Shown: piece after piece, positions 62,502 through 64,000 of the stretch | Layout: every line of letters starts with the position of its first letter | How positions within the stretch are numbered: position 1 is the first letter of the stretch | DNA from: Burkholderia sp. FERM BP-3421 | GTDB lineage: Bacteria; Pseudomonadota; Gammaproteobacteria; Burkholderiales; Burkholderiaceae | Length of the DNA stretch: 64,000 bases | Assembly: GCF_028657905.1 (NCBI RefSeq) | Contig: NZ_CP117782.1 | Span: 3,410,001 to 3,474,000 of the forward strand | Direction: 5' to 3' | Made by a program: the position numbers and the translations under genes | The notes under the pieces: generated by a model | Told to the model about the DNA's origin: nothing | Database searches by the model: none | Seen by the model: the letters and a program-made list of their open reading frames with translations, nothing else

Positions 62502-63449
62502 TTACTGCCCCGCCCGGAACTCGATCCGGCGGTTGCGCGCGCGCCCGTCGTTGCTGTCGTTCGATGCGATCGGCTGATCCGGCCCGACGCCCGTCGTGCT
62601 CAGCTGCTGCGACGCGATCCCCTTCGTGATCAGGTACCCCTTCACCGCATCGGCGCGCGCCTGGCTCAGCGCGATGTTCGAGGTCCGGTTCCCCGAGTTG
62701 TCGGTGTGGCCGATGATCTCGACGGTGCGGTTCGTCATCTTGCCGAGCGCGCCCGCCATCTGGTCGAGGATCTGCTTGCCCTGCGGCGTGAGGGTCGCGC
62801 TGCCGGTCTCGAACTCGATGGTGCGGTTCGCGAGCGTCTGGTCGAGCAGGCCCTGCTCGGACGCGCTCACGCGCAGCCCGTTGCGGATCGTGTAGGTCGG
62901 GTTCAGCGCGTTCGCCATGTCGCTAGCGAGCTGCTGGCGCTGCGCCTCGTTGTGCACCTCGCCCTTCACGTCGATCTGCGTGCCGTCGATCTTCAGCTGC
63001 CCCTTGCTGATCTGCTTCAGTTGCGGGCCGATCAGCTTCTGCACGTTCGTCGTCCAGTTCGGCGGCGTCGCGACGTCGCCGACCTCGATCTGGTCGACCA
63101 CGTTCGCCGCGCCGTAGGTGTCGCGCAGCCGCTGCAGCACGGCGGCCTTGGTCGCCTCGTCGGGCACCTTGCCGCCCACCACCACCTGGCCCGGCGTCGC
63201 GTTCGCGGGCGCGGGCGTCGAGACCACCGCGCCCTGTCCGGCGCTGCCCGCGAGCGCGGGCGCGCCGGCCTGCGACGGCGGCGCGAGCACGGTCGTCTTC
63301 ACCGTGATGCCGCTGTTGTCGACCGGCGTGACGGTCGCGGGCCCGAGATTGTCGGCGTGCGCGACGCCGGCGCAGAGGCCGCCGGCGAGGAGCGCGAGCG
63401 GCAGCGCACGCAGCGCGGCAAAGCGGAACGGGAGGCGCTTCTTCGTCAT
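62502..63449 (-). CDS. tagN: OmpA-family T6SS accessory protein (TagN-like)
   Basis: A 315-residue protein with a signal peptide (FAALRALPLALLAGGLCAG, then VAHADN), two BON-like domains in the middle (VGGKVPDEATKAAVLQRL and IDGTQIDVKGEV), and a C-terminal OmpA peptidoglycan-binding domain (IEFETGSATLTPQGK, EIIGHTDNSGNRTSN, ARNRRIEFRAGQ). Start ATG 63449 is preferred over 63563. It may provide the wall anchor that TssL lacks. It lies 4 nt after tagF. Confidence 0.85.
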   Translation of the reverse strand: MTKKRLPFRFAALRALPLALLAGGLCAGVAHADNLGPATVTPVDNSGITVKTTVLAPPSQAGAPALAGSAGQGAVVSTPAPANATPGQVVVGGKVPDEATKAAVLQRLRDTYGAANVVDQIEVGDVATPPNWTTNVQKLIGPQLKQISKGQLKIDGTQIDVKGEVHNEAQRQQLASDMANALNPTYTIRNGLRVSASEQGLLDQTLANRTIEFETGSATLTPQGKQILDQMAGALGKMTNRTVEIIGHTDNSGNRTSNIALSQARADAVKGYLITKGIASQQLSTTGVGPDQPIASNDSNDGRARNRRIEFRAGQ

Positions 63450-63453
63450 GGCG

Positions 63454-64000
63454 TCAGGCTCCGATGAACGCTTCGTGGAAGGTGTCGATGCCCACGCGGA
63501 GCGACAGTTGCGGCTGTTCGAGGTAGCTGACGAGCTTGCTGATCCCATGGTCATTCTGTGCATGTCCGTCGATCCACTCGGGATCGTCGATGTCGATGTT
63601 GTGTTCGGCGTAAGTCTGCGGATCGACCACGCTGTGCAGGGTGCGCGCGGATGCGCCGTTGAAGCCGATGATCAGCCGTTCGCGCTCGGCGATCGTGCCG
63701 ATGAAGATCGCGAGTTCGAAATCGGCGCGCGACACGAACGGCGCGACGAGTTCGAGCCAGAACGCGGCCACCAGGCTGCGGTAGAACGGATCGACCGGCA
63801 GCGGCAGCGTGAGGCCGCGCTCGATGTGCGAGGAGCCGCTTTGCATGACCGGCCGCAGCAGCGAGCCGAGCGCGAGCATCGCGCCGCGCAGCCGCACCGG
63901 GTGGCCGCTCGCGAGCAGCATCTGTTCGAGGCCGGCCAGGGTCTGGTGCTCGACGAAGTCGTTGAAGGTGCCGTCGTGCGCGCTGCCCGGGCCGCCCGTG
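63454..64000 (-). CDS. tagF: T6SS-associated protein, probably TagF (5' end outside window)
   Basis: The C-terminal ~180 residues of a protein reading into the window edge. The sequence includes LVAAFWLELVAPFVSRADFELAIFIG, DDPEWIDGHAQND and the end RVGIDTFHEAFIGA. I assign it to TagF because the order tssA / tagN / tagF / tssM is typical of this T6SS type and the sequence resembles BMA_A0400-family TagF C-termini. TagF represses T6SS assembly post-translationally in species where studied. The start is outside the window. Confidence 0.6.
   Translation of the reverse strand, partial: TGGPGSAHDGTFNDFVEHQTLAGLEQMLLASGHPVRLRGAMLALGSLLRPVMQSGSSHIERGLTLPLPVDPFYRSLVAAFWLELVAPFVSRADFELAIFIGTIAERERLIIGFNGASARTLHSVVDPQTYAEHNIDIDDPEWIDGHAQNDHGISKLVSYLEQPQLSLRVGIDTFHEAFIGA

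Overview
The window is chromosomal DNA of a high-GC beta-proteobacterium, almost certainly Burkholderia sensu stricto. The signs are the strong G/C third-position bias, the order thiO-thiS-thiG-thiE / mlaFED-mlaA-mlaC-mlaB / ABC exporter / bolA-murA-his operon with marC inside / hinT-tatABC / degS-like protease / petABC-sspAB-tRNA-Thr, and a T6SS cluster laid out like the conserved Burkholderia T6SS-1. This assignment rests on gene order and remembered protein families, not on a search.

Region 1 (1-27.7 kb) is dense core genome, nearly all on the + strand: thiamine thiazole/coupling genes; the Mla retrograde lipid-transport operon with the outer-membrane lipoprotein MlaA embedded in it; an ABC-2 exporter; bolA-murA; a complete histidine operon (hisGDCB-marC-hisHAFIE); a small membrane protein and HinT; tatABC; a convergent degS-like periplasmic protease; a Nif3-like protein; cytochrome bc1 (petABC); and the SspA/SspB pair. 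A bidirectional terminator separates tatC from the protease.

Region 2 (27.7-35.6 kb) is accessory. A tRNA-Thr(UGU) gene has its 3' end imperfectly repeated 3.8 kb downstream, bracketing a low-GC islet. The islet holds a decayed IS3-family element, a beheaded gene, an SF2 helicase and a start/stop-coupled protein with PD-(D/E)XK-like features. No integrase is visible. Beyond it lie a Nudix hydrolase, an orphan lipoprotein and AT-rich DNA without convincing genes.

Region 3 (35.6-41.7 kb) carries a 1631-residue trimeric autotransporter adhesin followed by an AraC-type regulator.

Region 4 (42.4-64 kb) is a type VI secretion locus. An evolved VgrG with a C-terminal lethal-factor-like zincin domain is followed by a lipoprotein that may be its immunity protein. 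Next come a LysM-muramidase cargo effector and a secreted protein that may be its immunity partner. The structural genes are split into tssJ-tssK-tssL (-) and a divergent TPR-lipoprotein-tssB-tssC-hcp-tssE-tssF-tssG-clpV-tssA operon (+). A convergent tagF-tagN pair (-) follows, and tagF runs out of the window. Together these encode sheath, tube, baseplate, membrane complex, recycling ATPase and two candidate toxin/immunity pairs.

The most interesting items are the helicase/nuclease-like islet at tRNA-Thr (a candidate uncharacterised defence module) and the VgrG-zincin and LysM-muramidase effector modules.
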